A stretch of 64,000 bases of DNA from Phycisphaerae bacterium. Lineage in GTDB: Bacteria; Planctomycetota; Phycisphaerae; UBA1845; Fen-1342. Below, one piece after another: positions 52,656 to 61,342 of this stretch. Location: the NCBI GenBank assembly GCA_017999985.1, contig JAGNKU010000001.1:735276-799275 (forward strand). Reading direction: 5' to 3'. Numbering within the stretch: position 1 is the first letter of the stretch; the number at the start of each line of letters is the position of its first letter. Below the pieces are notes generated by a model, which was not told where the DNA came from, searched no databases, and saw nothing but the letters and a program-made list of their open reading frames with translations. The translations under genes were made by a program, and so were the position numbers.

Positions 52656-53186
52656 GTGCGCGAAAGCCCGATCGTCTTCGAAGGCCGTAGGTTCCGCGTC
52701 GAACGCCGCGCGTACGCCGTGCGCGGCACACCCCACCACTACGACATCATCGTGCACCCCGGCGCCGCGGTAATTCTGCCGGTGCTCGACGACGGCCGGC
52801 TGGTGCTCATCCGCAACTATCGCGTGGCCGTCGGCGAAGAGCTGATCGAGCTGCCCGCCGGCACGCTCGAGCCCGGCGAGGCGCCCGCCACTTGCGTAGT
52901 CCGTGAGCTGGCCGAGGAAACCGGCTACCGGGCTGGCCAGGTCACGCCGCTGGTCAGCTTCTACTCGTCGCCCGGAATTCTCACGGAGCGCATGCACACG
53001 TTCGTGGCCACGCAGCTCACGCCGGGCCCGATGGAACTCGACGCCGGCGAGGAGATCGAGGTCACGACGCTGACGCTGGCGGAGGCCTTGTCCGCGGTGC
53101 GCGCCGGCCGGATTACGGATGGCAAGACGATCCTCGCGCTGCTGTACTATGAGCGTTTTGCGTGTGAACGGGGGCGCGCCCGATGA
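52656..53186 (+). CDS. NUDIX hydrolase, ADP-ribose pyrophosphatase type
   Basis: The Nudix box is complete: GTLEPGEAPATCVVRELAEE followed by TGY (Gx5Ex7REUxEExGU). The preceding VILPVLDDGRLVLIRNYRVAV and ELPAGTLEPGE, and the later SFYSSPGILTERMHTFVA, resemble ADP-ribose pyrophosphatase (NudF) rather than mutT. A GTG at 52656 gives 176 residues; an upstream GTG at 52602 is the alternative. Its ATGA end overlaps the M50 gene. Confidence 0.88.
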   Translation: MRESPIVFEGRRFRVERRAYAVRGTPHHYDIIVHPGAAVILPVLDDGRLVLIRNYRVAVGEELIELPAGTLEPGEAPATCVVRELAEETGYRAGQVTPLVSFYSSPGILTERMHTFVATQLTPGPMELDAGEEIEVTTLTLAEALSAVRAGRITDGKTILALLYYERFACERGRAR

Positions 53187-54223
53187 ACTTCCTCAACGGG
53201 TCATTCAGGATCGCGCGCCTGTTCGACATCACCATCCGGGTACACGTGCTGTTCGTCGTGTGGATTGCGTACCGGCTGTTCACCGAGCGCGCCGACGTGG
53301 CGGGTGAAGCGCTCTTCCTCGGCATGTTGTTCGGCATCGTGCTCCTGCACGAATTCGGGCACTGCTTCGGCGCGCGGATGGTCGGCGGCTACGCCGAGAA
53401 CATCCTGATGTGGCCGCTGGGCGGGCTGGCTTACGCCCACGCGCCGATGCGCCCCTGGCCGCAGTTCGTCACCGTCGCCGCCGGGCCCGCCGTCAACGTC
53501 ATTTTCTGCCTGCTTAGTGCGGCAGCCATCTTCGCGGTGAGCGGCGGGCGGGTGCTGCCTTCGGTGAATCCGCTCTCGTCGCAACCGTTCCTGTTCGGGA
53601 CCGGGCCACTGGTTCTGCCGGAGTGGATCGGGTACCTGTACATGTTCTACCGGGTCAATCTGTTCCTGCTGGCGTTCAACCTGCTGCCGATTTTTCCGTT
53701 CGATGGCGGGCAGCTTTTCCACGCGATCATCTGGCCGTTCGTGGGCCTGCAGCGGGCCAGCCTGATCGCCTGCCAGGTGGGCCTGGTCGGCTGCATCGTG
53801 CTGGGCCTGCTCGGCCTGCGACTCGAGAGCGGCGGCATGCTGATCTTCATCGCCATCTTCGGTGGCATGACCTGTTGGCAGCGGCTCCAGGCGGCGCGCT
53901 ACGGCCTGCTGGTTGAGGATCCAAGCTACACGCGCTATGACGCCGGCGGAGCGCGCGCCGGCTTCTGGGCGCGTATCTTCCGAACGAAAAGCCGCGCGCG
54001 GCCGGCTGCGCGGCCGATCGAGTTTCCCAATCCCAACCCCGGTGGCTGGGAGGCCCGCGAAGCGGACCGGCGCGCGACCGAGGCGGAGCTCGATCGCCTG
54101 CTCAAGAAGGTGTCCGCGCAAGGGATCCACAGCCTCAGCTACGTCGAGCGGCAAACACTCGAACGCATCACCCGCGAGCGTCAGCGCGAAGAGCGCGAAT
54201 TCCAGCGCGACACGCGCGTGTAG
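53183..54223 (+). CDS. M50-family membrane metalloprotease with DUF6576-like tail
   Basis: This 346-residue polytopic protein is a site-2-protease-type zinc protease: HEFGH at residues 56-60 in a membrane helix, and the second metal ligand in NLLPIFPFDGGQ (Asp near residue 174). After the membrane part comes a basic cytoplasmic linker and a C-terminal helix pair (LDRLLKKVSAQGIHSLSYVE), a module shared with the rhomboid-like protein at 35221-36075. S2P proteases commonly release membrane-bound regulators by intramembrane cleavage. No matching anti-sigma factor is visible here. Confidence 0.88.
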   Translation: MNFLNGSFRIARLFDITIRVHVLFVVWIAYRLFTERADVAGEALFLGMLFGIVLLHEFGHCFGARMVGGYAENILMWPLGGLAYAHAPMRPWPQFVTVAAGPAVNVIFCLLSAAAIFAVSGGRVLPSVNPLSSQPFLFGTGPLVLPEWIGYLYMFYRVNLFLLAFNLLPIFPFDGGQLFHAIIWPFVGLQRASLIACQVGLVGCIVLGLLGLRLESGGMLIFIAIFGGMTCWQRLQAARYGLLVEDPSYTRYDAGGARAGFWARIFRTKSRARPAARPIEFPNPNPGGWEAREADRRATEAELDRLLKKVSAQGIHSLSYVERQTLERITRERQREEREFQRDTRV

Positions 54224-54240
54224 GTGACCGCAAACGGGGA

Positions 54241-54281
54241 TTTCACCACAGAGACACCGGGGACACAGAGGCGCACAGAGA
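54241..54281. repeat. Degenerate CACAGAG-type repeat
   Basis: TTCACCACAGAGACACCGGG, then GACACAGAGG, then CGCACAGAGAC make a cluster of three ACAGAG units just after the M50 gene and before a convergent gene. Similar dispersed 'ACCACAGAGACACAGAG' repeats occur in many bacterial intergenic regions. No coding sense. Confidence 0.6.
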
Positions 54282-54337
54282 CAGCGACGACTCGTCCGCG
54301 CCTGCGGGGCACAACATGGGCGGATCGCGGGCGGCTC

Positions 54338-56200
54338 CTATCGCAGCGTCTTTGTCGGCGTGGTCGCGTCGATGTAGATCAGCGCGTCGAACGCCCTCGG
54401 CAGCGCGAGCGGGAAGAACTGCTCGTCCATCGCCAGCGCGCCAATTGAGCGGAACTTCACCGGGCGCGTCAGCCAGGCGGCGGCGGGATCGTCCGCTTTC
54501 GCCTGACGCAGGTCCAGGATGAAACGCGGCACGCCGAGCGCGTGAAAGGCGTATTCCGCGCAGCCCGGTGTCGCCGCCTGCAGCTCGTTGTCCGACGAGA
54601 GGCCCTCCCCCTTCGTGATCGCCGTGTAGCGGCCAGTGTTCGCGGCGAAGCCGAGCACCACGTACTTGTCGCCGTACCATTCGCGCAGGCTCGCCCCCAT
54701 CGGGCCCAACCCGAACCCCGGCCGGTCCGCGGACACGTGCCCGTTGTGCGCCCACAGCACGATCTTTGCGTCCGGCGGTGCCTGCTCGAGGATCCAGCGC
54801 ACGTTGCGGGCCATGCTCAGGTCGCGCGGCACCTCGTTGCCGAACATCTCGTAGCACTGCTGCACGACGCGCGCATTCTGCCGCGCCCAGGCGAACTCCT
54901 TTGCTGACGAAGCGGCCTCGTAGTCCGCACGGTGCTCGTCGAGATGCTCCACGATCGCGCGGCACAGCTTCGCCGCCCCCTTCGCGTCGATTTGCGACCC
55001 CTTTTCCTGCGACGCGTACGTTATCTTGAGGCTGCACCGGCCGGATTTTGCCGTCTCGCCGTCCACTTCGACCCGGTAGCCATCGCCGCCGGTCATAAAG
55101 CCGGCGAGCTTGCCGCTCTCGAAGTCGAAATCCGCCGGCGCGCCGGCCGCGTACGGCTCCCCGTTGAGCTCGACGCGCAGCTCGTCAAACCAGGCGCTGC
55201 CATCGCCCGTGAGAATGGCACCAAAGTTGATGTTCCTCGCATCGGCGGCGACCGGCAGCTCGATCTCGTAGCGCTGCCAGTCCGCCGTGCCGGTGGCGCC
55301 GCGCCCGTTCATGTTGTCGAACGCCAGCACCCCAGACTCGCCGTCCACGCGCCACCACAACCCCGCCCAGCCGCGCGTGATGCCTTGTGTCTTGATGTAG
55401 CCGCTGTACTGCACGCGCTTCCCCGCTGCCGCCGCGACCGGGAATGACCCCGTCGCCACGCCGAACCCGGTCGCGCCGCCGGCGGGCCCGGACTTCTTCG
55501 CGTCAGCGTACGCGGTGGTCACGGACGGCGCGTATGCCGGCTCGACACGCGCGACGTACTCGCGCGCGATCTGCATGGCGAGGTCCGGCGTCTGCATGTC
55601 GAAGCCGGTGAACTCGATGCGGCCCCTGCCAGACTCGTTGAACGCGCGCATCCACAGGATCAGGTCCAGCACCTCCTGCGTGTTCCACGTCCAGAAGTAC
55701 ATGCCGGCGAGCAGCTGGCGGGGCTCGCCCTGGCCGGTGCGGACGAAGTCGTTAACGCGGTACGCCTCCGGCATGTTGGCTTCGATGGCGAAGATGGTGA
55801 AGGCGAGCTCGGTGGCTAGGTACTCGACGAGCCTGTGCTTCATCTGAAAGAACTCGCGCGTGCCGTGCGTGCCTTCGCCGAGCGCGACGATGCGGGCGGG
55901 GCCGATCAGGTCCTTCAGCGGGCGCAGGTCGTCGAAGCCCGTACCGGCGTTTACCGATTTGACCTCGATCACGTGGGCTTTGAGCCAGGCGAGTTCCTCG
56001 GTGGAAGGTTCCTGCGCCGCCGCGCGCGCGCAAAGGCTGAGTGCGGCGAGCAGCACGGCGACAAGCGCCGCGCGTGAAACTCCCCTCCCGCTCAGGGAGG
56101 GGGTAGAGGGAGGGTTGGACTTACGCGATTTCGACGGCCATTCTGCCGCCTCGCAGGAAGAGAGCGAAATCTCGCCGCCGTCGCCGTGCGTCCCGTTCAT
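54338..56200 (-). CDS. Secreted erythromycin-esterase-family protein with inserted carbohydrate-binding-like domain
   Basis: The ATG at 56200 is supported by AAGGAGGT five bases upstream; a longer frame upstream lacks one. The 620-residue product has about 43 polar residues, then a signal peptide (ALVAVLLAALSLCARAAA). The family motifs are present: ALGEGTHGTREFFQMKHRL near residue 105 and WAHNGHVSADRPG near residue 483. Between them, about residues 262-397, lies an extra beta-rich module resembling a carbohydrate-binding domain (SGYIKTQG ... WWRVDGESG). Erythromycin esterases hydrolyse macrolide lactones, but most family members, including secreted ones, have unknown substrates, so resistance is not claimed. 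Confidence 0.85.
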   Translation of the reverse strand: MNGTHGDGGEISLSSCEAAEWPSKSRKSNPPSTPSLSGRGVSRAALVAVLLAALSLCARAAAQEPSTEELAWLKAHVIEVKSVNAGTGFDDLRPLKDLIGPARIVALGEGTHGTREFFQMKHRLVEYLATELAFTIFAIEANMPEAYRVNDFVRTGQGEPRQLLAGMYFWTWNTQEVLDLILWMRAFNESGRGRIEFTGFDMQTPDLAMQIAREYVARVEPAYAPSVTTAYADAKKSGPAGGATGFGVATGSFPVAAAAGKRVQYSGYIKTQGITRGWAGLWWRVDGESGVLAFDNMNGRGATGTADWQRYEIELPVAADARNINFGAILTGDGSAWFDELRVELNGEPYAAGAPADFDFESGKLAGFMTGGDGYRVEVDGETAKSGRCSLKITYASQEKGSQIDAKGAAKLCRAIVEHLDEHRADYEAASSAKEFAWARQNARVVQQCYEMFGNEVPRDLSMARNVRWILEQAPPDAKIVLWAHNGHVSADRPGFGLGPMGASLREWYGDKYVVLGFAANTGRYTAITKGEGLSSDNELQAATPGCAEYAFHALGVPRFILDLRQAKADDPAAAWLTRPVKFRSIGALAMDEQFFPLALPRAFDALIYIDATTPTKTLR

Positions 56201-56441
56201 GTTGACCTCCTTCGTGCCAGCCCAGCGCGGTGCATGATACTCGTTCTCGTCGCCGCGCCCTGCGCTCATTCAACGCATGGGCCGCCCCGTCGCACCAGCA
56301 AGGAGGCCAGGAACGCCGCTCCCACTAGACGGCAAGAATTCCTGACGCGTTCCCAGCGGGCGCACTTGGTCCGCCGCCAATGGAGGTTTTCCGAAACCCG
56401 CTGGCTCGCGCTCGGGGCTCTGATCTGACGACCCTGCCCGG

Positions 56442-56447
56442 TATACT
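56442..56447 (+). promoter_or_regulatory. -10 element next to the sirtuin start (possible leaderless transcript)
   Basis: TATACT ends 7 bases before the sirtuin ATG at 56455. Transcription from it would begin at or beside the A of the start codon, and no Shine-Dalgarno is present in between. No clear -35 at 17 bp. Confidence 0.4.
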
Positions 56448-56454
56448 GGCACCG

Positions 56455-57198
56455 ATGGACGACAACGCACTTAACCAAGCCGCGCGACTGCTAATCACGG
56501 CGAAATCCGTGTGCGTCTCCACCGGCGCGGGCATGTCGGTCGAGTCCGGCCTCGACACGTTTCGCGGCGAGGACGGCCTGTGGTCGAAAGTGAACATCGA
56601 AGACATGGCCACGCCCGACGCCTTCCGCCGCGACCCGGTGAAGGTCTGGGCCTGGTATCGCTGGCGGCGCCAGAAGCTGGCCGAGATCGAGCCGCACGAC
56701 GGGCATCGCGTGCTGGCCGAGTGGGAGCAGGAGATCCCAGACTTCACGCTGGTCACGCAGAACATCGACGGGCTGCACCACCGCGCCGGCTCGAAGAACG
56801 TCATCGAGCTGCACGGCCGGCTGGACGTGGCCCGCTGCACCTATTGCGACTACACCGTCCAAACGCTCGATGACCTCGGCGAAGACCCCTACTGCCCGCT
56901 GTGCCACAAGCGGCTCCGCCCCGGCGTCGTGTGGTTCAACGAGGCCCTGCCGACAGGGGCGATCGAGCTGGCGTTCGCCGCCGCCCAGCGGTGCGACGTG
57001 TTTTTGGTCATCGGGACCAGCGGGGTGGTCCAGCCGGCGGCGTCGCTCGCGGACGCGGCGAAGGCGTACGGCGCCCGCGTCATCGAAGTGAACCCGAACC
57101 CGAGCGAGCTTTCCTACCTGGCGGACGTATGCGTGCGGGCTGGCTGCCGGGCGGCACTGACCGGGATCGATGCCGCATGGCGTCGGATCGCGTCGTGA
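56455..57198 (+). CDS. Sir2-family NAD-dependent protein deacylase
   Basis: The 247-residue sirtuin has the NAD-binding GAGMSVESGLDTFRGEDGLW (family GAGxSxxSGIPDFR, here with DTFR for PDFR), TQNIDGLHHRAGS, the catalytic His in IELHGRLD, zinc Cys pairs CTYC and CPLC, then GVVWFNEALP and VIGTSGVVQPAAS. It uses NAD to remove acyl groups from lysine. The ATG at 56455 is chosen because the upstream frame runs through the promoter. The class is CobB/Sir2-like. Confidence 0.92.
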   Translation: MDDNALNQAARLLITAKSVCVSTGAGMSVESGLDTFRGEDGLWSKVNIEDMATPDAFRRDPVKVWAWYRWRRQKLAEIEPHDGHRVLAEWEQEIPDFTLVTQNIDGLHHRAGSKNVIELHGRLDVARCTYCDYTVQTLDDLGEDPYCPLCHKRLRPGVVWFNEALPTGAIELAFAAAQRCDVFLVIGTSGVVQPAASLADAAKAYGARVIEVNPNPSELSYLADVCVRAGCRAALTGIDAAWRRIAS

Positions 57199-57295
57199 GC
57201 GCTCCCAACTTGCGGATATTATTATCCGTGATCGGTCTCGTGGCAAGCGCGCACGCCGCCGCGTGTCTCGCGTAATTAGTGCTTTTACAAGCGGT

Positions 57296-57315
57296 TAACA
57301 ACCTGTTTGTTGTTA
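57296..57315. promoter_or_regulatory. Inverted repeat upstream of the dnaG promoter
   Basis: TAACAAC and GTTGTTA form two perfect 7-bp arms around a 6-base loop (CTGTTT), 20 bases upstream of the -35 box. It lies after the sirtuin stop and could be its terminator or an operator for the dnaG-rpoD promoter. Confidence 0.4.
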
Positions 57316-57334
57316 TAGTCCGGTCCTGGAAAAA

Positions 57335-57363
57335 TTGACCCGGGGAAGTTCATAGGTTATACT
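57335..57363 (+). promoter_or_regulatory. Near-consensus sigma-70 promoter for dnaG (and rpoD)
   Basis: TTGACC at 57335-57340 and TATACT at 57358-57363 are separated by exactly 17 bp, about 100 bp before dnaG. This is the best promoter in the window. As dnaG is followed by rpoD, it probably drives both, like the macromolecular-synthesis arrangement in other bacteria. Confidence 0.8.
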
Positions 57364-57461
57364 AACAGGATTCAAGTGGACGTGACCCTGACGGCGGGCG
57401 GGTCGCTGAGCGGTCGATGGTCGGGTAGCGACACACGGTTCCGCCGATTAGTCGCGCGTAA

Positions 57462-59291
57462 ATGGATAACTCCTTAAAAGACAGAGTCTTGGAGACTGTC
57501 GACATCGTCGAGGTCGTCGGCGAGCGCGTTGCGCTGACGCGGAAGGGAAAGGACTACATCGGTCTGTGTCCCTTTCACCCGGATCACAAGCCGTCCTTCG
57601 CGGTCAGCCCCACAAAACGCATTTTCAAATGCTGGTCGTGCGGCGCCGGTGGGGATGTCATCCGCTTTGTGGAGAAGTTTGAGCGCATTGATTTTCGCAC
57701 CGCGCTCGCGCAGCTGGCGCGCCGCGCGGGGATTGAACTGCGTTCCACGCCCGAGGATCGACAGGCGGCCCAAATCCGCGGCGAGTTGCTGGCCGCGATC
57801 GCTTGGGCCCGGGATCATTTTCGCCGCGCACTCGGGGCGCCCGGAGCCGGGCAGCGGGCGCGCGAGTACGCGCTCAGCCGCGGCCTGACCGAGGCGACGA
57901 TCGAACGTTTCGGAATCGGCTACGCCGCCGATTCATGGGACGACCTGGTCACGAGCGCCCGCCGCGCGGGCCTCCGACCCGAGATTATCTCCCAGGCGGG
58001 ATTGACCGCAACTAACGAAAGCGGAAGAACTTACGACCGTTTTCGCCATCGGCTCATCTTCCCGATCGCCGACGCAGCGGGCCGGCCGATCGCCTTCGGC
58101 GGACGGGCGCTCGATGACGATCCCGCGAAGTATCTGAATTCACCGGAGTCGCCACTGTTCAGCAAGTCGCGCGTGCTCTACGGGCTCGACCTGGCTCGCC
58201 GGGCGATTCAGAAGCAGGATGCGGCGATCATTGTTGAAGGCTACATGGATGCGGTGTTGCTGGCGCAGCACGGCTTCGAGAACGTCGTGGCCACGCTCGG
58301 CACGGCGATGACCGAAGCCCATGCGAAATTGCTGCGGCCACTAGCAGGAACGCTCTATCTGTGCTTCGACAGTGATGACGCCGGCGTGCGTGCGGCCAAC
58401 CGCGCGGTCGAGGTCTCCGTCCTGACGAAGACGCAGGTGCGGGTGGTGGTGCTCGACGGATTCAAGGACCCCGCCGATTGTCTCGTTGCGCAAGGTGCGG
58501 AGGGCTTTGCGGCGCAGTTGAAGCGCTCCGTGGATGCGCTAGAATTCAAGTGGTCAAAAGCGGTTAGTGCGTATGACCGCGGCGATCAGCGGAGCCGGCG
58601 TGCCGCGATCGAGGAGTTTGTGCAGTTTGTGGCCGGAGTCGCGGTTGCCGGCGGGGTGGACCCGTTCCAGCAGGACCTGTTGGTTGGCCGACTCAGCAGC
58701 TTGCTCGGCCTGCCGCCGGAGGAAGTGTTCGACTTGCTCGGGCGCGCGAAGCGGCTGATCCAGCGGCGTGGGCGGGCGGAGCGAACGGTCGTGGCCGCGG
58801 CGTCGGACTACGCCGGGGCGATCCGCGGGCTCGCGGGCGGGCTGGTGGTGGCGGTCGAGTCCGTTCTCGGACTGCTGCTGGAAGGCGGCGAATGTTGGCG
58901 GCACGTGGACGAAACGGTGGCCCGTGGCGTCGCGTGTTCTGAGACGTGGCAGCGACTTTATGGGCTGTTGCTTGAAGTTCATGATGATATGGGTGAATAC
59001 TCCATTGGCGACATCGTCGCGCGCTGCGACGACAGCGCCATGTGCGAACTCGTGGAACGCGCGCGGGCCCGCGGGGCGGGCTCGGAGCTGGGCGCGGCCG
59101 CTTTCCTGGCGGCCCGGGAGCGCCTGGCGGCGGAGCTGGGCGTGCTTCGCCGGACCGACCTGCGCGCCGACCTGTGCGGGCCCGGCGGAGACGATGAGAG
59201 CGTCTTCCGGCGTCTGCACGCCGAGGCCCGCGGGACGGATACGATCCTCCCGCCGGAGCGGCGGCACGGGCCGCTGCCGGTGACTCCGTGA
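57462..59291 (+). CDS. dnaG: DNA primase DnaG
   Basis: DnaG makes RNA primers at the fork. The 609-residue product has the CHC2 zinc finger (CPFHPDHKPSFAVSP ... FKCWSCGAGGD, residues 38-67), the catalytic core with VSNHL-like primase region and FGGRALDDDPAKYLNSPESPLF, the Toprim motif VEGYMDAVLLAQHGFENVVA, and CFDSDDAGVRAANRAVEV for the metal-binding Asp residues. The C-terminal helicase-binding domain is poorly conserved, as is common. rpoD follows after 159 bp. Confidence 0.96.
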   Translation: MDNSLKDRVLETVDIVEVVGERVALTRKGKDYIGLCPFHPDHKPSFAVSPTKRIFKCWSCGAGGDVIRFVEKFERIDFRTALAQLARRAGIELRSTPEDRQAAQIRGELLAAIAWARDHFRRALGAPGAGQRAREYALSRGLTEATIERFGIGYAADSWDDLVTSARRAGLRPEIISQAGLTATNESGRTYDRFRHRLIFPIADAAGRPIAFGGRALDDDPAKYLNSPESPLFSKSRVLYGLDLARRAIQKQDAAIIVEGYMDAVLLAQHGFENVVATLGTAMTEAHAKLLRPLAGTLYLCFDSDDAGVRAANRAVEVSVLTKTQVRVVVLDGFKDPADCLVAQGAEGFAAQLKRSVDALEFKWSKAVSAYDRGDQRSRRAAIEEFVQFVAGVAVAGGVDPFQQDLLVGRLSSLLGLPPEEVFDLLGRAKRLIQRRGRAERTVVAAASDYAGAIRGLAGGLVVAVESVLGLLLEGGECWRHVDETVARGVACSETWQRLYGLLLEVHDDMGEYSIGDIVARCDDSAMCELVERARARGAGSELGAAAFLAARERLAAELGVLRRTDLRADLCGPGGDDESVFRRLHAEARGTDTILPPERRHGPLPVTP

Positions 59292-59450
59292 CACGGAGTG
59301 TCGTGAGAGAGAAGGTTTTGCAGTCCGAAAGCAGCACCGCGGAGTGTCATTATTCGCGCGCCAGATCATAAACCGCGGAGCAGCGGGAGTCGCCGGCGGG
59401 CCGCAGGCGCGGCCGGCAAAGCAGTGCCGCCGGCATCAGGGAGAACATCG

Positions 59451-61160
59451 ATGGTCGTCGCAACCACAGACATCGATCCGATCGAACAGTGCGTCAACGA
59501 GCTGATCGAGAAGGGCAAGCGTCGCCAGTACCTCACCTGGGAAGAGCTCAACGAAACGCTCCCCGACGAGGCGATCTCGCCCGAGAAGCTTGAGAGCGTG
59601 CTGAACCGCATCGAGCAGAACGGCATCCAGATGATCGATGAGATCGAGGCCGACAAGCTGCGCGATGCCGAGCGCAAGCGCACCGGCACGCTCGAAGGCG
59701 GCGAGAGCCTCGACGAGGTGACCGAGGTCGACCTGACCGACACGACCGCCCGCCGCGTCGACGACCCGGTCCGCATGTACCTGACGCAGATGGGCGAGAT
59801 CCCCCTGCTGACGCGCGACCAGGAAATCGCCCTGGCGAAGAAGATCGAGCTGACGCGGATGGCGTTTCGCCGGCGGGTGCTTGAAAACGACTACTGCATG
59901 AACCAGGCGGTGGAGACGATGCAGGCGGTCGCCGACGGCCGCATGCCCTTCGACCGCACGATGAAGATCTCGACGACCGAGAGCATGGCCAAGAGCACGA
60001 TCATCAAGCGCCTGCCGGCCAACCTCGCGACCGTGCAGAAGCTGCTGGAGCTGAACCGCGCCGACTGGAACTTGGCGCGCGACATGCGCAGTGCCGCCAG
60101 CTTGCGCAAGTCGGCCCAGGAGCGCATGGACCAGCGCCGGCGCCGCGCCGTGACGCTGCTCGAGGAGCTCTCGCTGCGGACCAGCCGGATCATCCCGATG
60201 ATGCGGAAGCTGGGTGCGGTGTGCCAGAAGCTCGAGGCGCTGGAGGAGGAGCTGAAGGCCCGCGGCCGGTCGCTGCCGGCCGAAGAAGTCGACGCCATGA
60301 AGGATGAGCACCTGGGCCTGATGGACCTGGTGATGGAGGGCACCGAGGACCTGCGCTGGCGCGTCAACGAAGCCCAGAAGGTCTTCGGCGAGTACGAGGA
60401 TGCAAAGCGCAAGCTGGCGGGCGGCAACCTGCGGCTGGTGGTCTCGATCGCGAAGAAGTATCGCAACCGCGGGCTGTCGTTCCTCGACATCATCCAGGAA
60501 GGCAACACCGGCCTGATGCGGGCGGTGGACAAGTACGAATATCGCCGGGGGTATAAATTCAGCACGTACGCGACGTGGTGGATCCGCCAGGCGATCACGC
60601 GGGCCATCGCGGACCACGCCCGCACGATCCGCATCCCGGTCCACATGATCGAGACGATGAGCAAGCTGCGCAACATCAGCAAGCGGCTGCTCCAGGAGCT
60701 GAAGCGCGAGCCGACGATCGAGGAGATCGCCCGCGACGCGAAGATGCCCGTCTCGGAAGCCCGCCGCGTGATGAAAATCAGCCGCCACCCGATCTCGCTG
60801 GACCGCCCGGTCGGCGAGAGCGAGGATTCGTACTTCGGCGATTTCATCGAGGACGAGAAGGCGGAGTCGCCGGTCAGCAGCGCCAGCAGCGACATGCTCA
60901 AGGACCGCATCGAGGCGGTGCTGAAGACGCTGACCTACCGCGAGCGCGAGATTATCAAGCTCCGCTACGGCATCGGCGACGGTTATACGTACACGCTCGA
61001 AGAGGTGGGCAAGATCTTCAAGGTGACACGCGAGCGTGTCCGGCAGGTGGAGGCGAAGGCCATCCGCAAGCTGCAGCACCCGGTCCGCGCGCGCAAACTG
61101 CAGGGGTTCCTTGAGGCGATGAAGGCCGGTACGCAGGCCGCAACGGCGAGCGAGGAGTAG
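59451..61160 (+). CDS. rpoD: Primary sigma factor RpoD (sigma-70)
   Basis: The 569-residue housekeeping sigma factor starts at the ATG 59451 (gggag 8 bases upstream; an upstream in-frame GTG at 59424 is less likely). It has region 1.1, region 1.2 [20 protein letters not shown], a non-conserved insert, region 2 with [21 protein letters not shown] and [17 protein letters not shown], region 3, and region 4 with [18 protein letters not shown] and [19 protein letters not shown]. The end ([15 protein letters not shown]) recurs as a decayed copy at 63752-63844. Confidence 0.97.
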   Translation: MVVATTDIDPIEQCVNELIEKGKRRQYLTWEELNETLPDEAISPEKLESVLNRIEQNGIQMIDEIEADKLRDAERKRTGTLEGGESLDEVTEVDLTDTTARRVDDPVRMYLTQMGEIPLLTRDQEIALAKKIELTRMAFRRRVLENDYCMNQAVETMQAVADGRMPFDRTMKISTTESMAKSTIIKRLPANLATVQKLLELNRADWNLARDMRSAASLRKSAQERMDQRRRRAVTLLEELSLRTSRIIPMMRKLGAVCQKLEALEEELKARGRSLPAEEVDAMKDEHLGLMDLVMEGTEDLRWRVNEAQKVFGEYEDAKRKLAGGNLRLVVSIAKKYRNRGLSFLDIIQEGNTGLMRAVDKYEYRRGYKFSTYATWWIRQAITRAIADHARTIRIPVHMIETMSKLRNISKRLLQELKREPTIEEIARDAKMPVSEARRVMKISRHPISLDRPVGESEDSYFGDFIEDEKAESPVSSASSDMLKDRIEAVLKTLTYREREIIKLRYGIGDGYTYTLEEVGKIFKVTRERVRQVEAKAIRKLQHPVRARKLQGFLEAMKAGTQAATASEE

Positions 61161-61342
61161 GATGCGCGCCGGGTGAATCGATCGTCAACTCTGCAAGGTG
61201 TCGGGAAGGGCCGCGGTTGAGTCGCCGACGAACGACGGGGGAATTGCCCTGCCGGAAGACCGTCGGGCAGGATGTACTCCGACGTTGCGATGCGCGAAGC
61301 TGAGGTGCCGGGATTCGGCGCCCCCCAACCGGCCCCGCATTG

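Noticed and set aside
54338-56200. Macrolide resistance gene
   Set aside because: The family motifs are present, but secretion and the inserted module point away from the known cytoplasmic macrolide esterases; substrate cannot be inferred.
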